Source of the DNA: Paracoccaceae bacterium
Lineage (GTDB): Bacteria > Pseudomonadota > Alphaproteobacteria > Rhodobacterales > Rhodobacteraceae
Reading direction: 5' to 3'
DNA length: 5,055 nt
Assembly (NCBI GenBank): GCA_002401945.1
Contig: NVUP01000031.1
Coordinates: 42,656 to 47,710, forward strand
Position numbers and translations under genes: made by a program
The notes under the pieces: generated by a model
What the model saw: only the letters and a program-made list of their open reading frames with translations
Told to the model about the DNA's origin: nothing
Databases searched by the model: none
Shown: in pieces, positions 4,372-5,055 of the stretch
How the letters are laid out: each line of letters begins with the position of its first letter
Numbering within the stretch: position 1 is the first letter of the stretch

Positions 4372-5055
4372 TTAGTCATCGCGTCGGTCCAACCAATCGC
4401 GGTGTAGCTGAGTGAGGTTCTCAACCAGCCAATCGTCAAACCCCGGTGCGGCCTTGCTGTGCAGTGTCAGCACCGTCTTGCCAGCCTTGCGGGCGGATTT
4501 GGCCAGCTCAGCGCCGGTGTCCAGTTTGTGGCTGCGCGGCGGCGGGGCAGGGGGGCGCGGTGTCACCAGTGCCGCCATCACTGCATCAAAGCGCGCCTCG
4601 GAACTGGCACCCTGGGCTGCCGACAGCAAATCACGGGTGTTGATCTTATCCGCCAGTTTCAACCAGCGATCGCGACCCACAGCTGGGGCTGCGCCTATAG
4701 CCTCGATCAGATCCACCGAGATCCGGTCAGTTACCGAAAGCATACGTGATATCAGTGTCTTATCCATGTGCAGTGCATCACAGATCACCTTGCGTTCATA
4801 GCCGGCGTCGCGCATCTGGCGGGCAAAGTTGGCTTTTTCAATAAAGCTCAGATCCTTGCGCGCGGCGTTTTCCTGGCCCTGAGCAATCACCAGAGCACGG
4901 TCGTCGAGCACCCGCACCAGCGCCTTGACCGGCAGGCCCAGAGATTTCAGCGCGGCAACGCGGCGCCGACCGTAAACCACCTGATAGCGCTCGGCATCAT
5001 TGGGGTTGGGGCGCAGCAGCACCGGCACTTGCTGGCCATAGTCACGGATCGACTG
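4372..5055 (-). CDS. repB: RepB, ParB-family partition protein of the repABC system (N-terminus outside window)
   Basis: The frame is open to the right edge, so 227 C-terminal residues are visible and the true start lies beyond 5055. An in-frame GTG at 5028 is internal: the nine residues before it (QSIRDYGQQ) belong to the conserved RepB sequence that continues into VPVLLRP. The ParB core is clear: QVVYGRRRVAAL (the GRRR counterpart of the ParB GERR motif), then AQGQENAARKDLSFIEKANFA. A helix-turn-helix follows around RKVICDALHMDKTLISRMLSV. A Pro-rich hinge (TPRPPAPPP) separates this from a C-terminal region that probably dimerises. RepB binds parS palindromes, two of which lie in this window, and works with RepA (a ParA-type ATPase expected beyond the edge) to segregate plasmid copies. 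RepA and RepB usually also repress the operon promoter, which is not visible here. Confidence 0.95.
   Translation of the reverse strand, partial: QSIRDYGQQVPVLLRPNPNDAERYQVVYGRRRVAALKSLGLPVKALVRVLDDRALVIAQGQENAARKDLSFIEKANFARQMRDAGYERKVICDALHMDKTLISRMLSVTDRISVDLIEAIGAAPAVGRDRWLKLADKINTRDLLSAAQGASSEARFDAVMAALVTPRPPAPPPRSHKLDTGAELAKSARKAGKTVLTLHSKAAPGFDDWLVENLTQLHRDWLDRRDD

Noticed and set aside
4337..4374. Leader peptide driven by the GGGAGG or AGGAGG sequences in the repB-repC gap
   Set aside because: On the minus strand no start codon follows at a usable distance. On the plus strand only a handful of codons from a TTG would be read before a stop.
5026..5028. GTG at 5028 as the start of repB
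   Set aside because: The frame stays open to the window edge, and the residues before the GTG continue the conserved RepB sequence, so the gene is truncated by the window.

Overview
The window looks like part of a low-copy repABC plasmid from a marine alphaproteobacterium, most likely Rhodobacterales (Roseobacter group). This rests on protein-family recognition by eye, not on a search. The sequence is moderately GC-rich, and a repB-repC replication/partition block lies on the minus strand, cut off by the right edge. Next to it are a small gene resembling the head-spike base protein of the Rhodobacter capsulatus gene transfer agent (GTA) and genes for surface polysaccharide synthesis.

Layout, left to right: (1) 2-1218, plus strand: the last 47 codons of a membrane protein, possibly a polysaccharide flippase, overlap by ATGA with a complete GumK-like (GT70) glycosyltransferase. 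(2) 1229-2841, minus strand, convergent with the glycosyltransferase across only 10 bp: an 89-residue spike-base protein and a 447-residue right-handed beta-helix protein, joined by a TGATG stop/start overlap. (3) 2945-5055, minus strand: a 16-bp parS palindrome, repC, a 181-bp repB-repC intergenic region, and the 3' part of repB. The intergenic region holds a second identical palindrome and a plus-strand antisense RNA (ctRNA) gene with promoter and intrinsic terminator.

How the parts work together: RepB should bind the GTTGACAGCTGTCAAC palindromes for partition, RepC should start replication from an origin inside its own gene, and the ctRNA should limit RepC synthesis. The intergenic palindrome contains the -35 element of the ctRNA promoter, so partition-protein binding and copy-number control may be directly linked. 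The most unusual part is the phage/GTA-type spike pair sitting as plasmid cargo between the replicon and an exopolysaccharide cluster. RcGTA head spikes mediate binding to capsule, so a spike-like beta-helix beside polysaccharide genes suggests a polysaccharide-recognition role. That role is an inference.

There is no gene-free stretch over 300 bases. The largest gaps are 181 bp (repB-repC) and 137 bp (repC to spike base). I saw no tRNA, rRNA, CRISPR array, insertion sequence or transposase.
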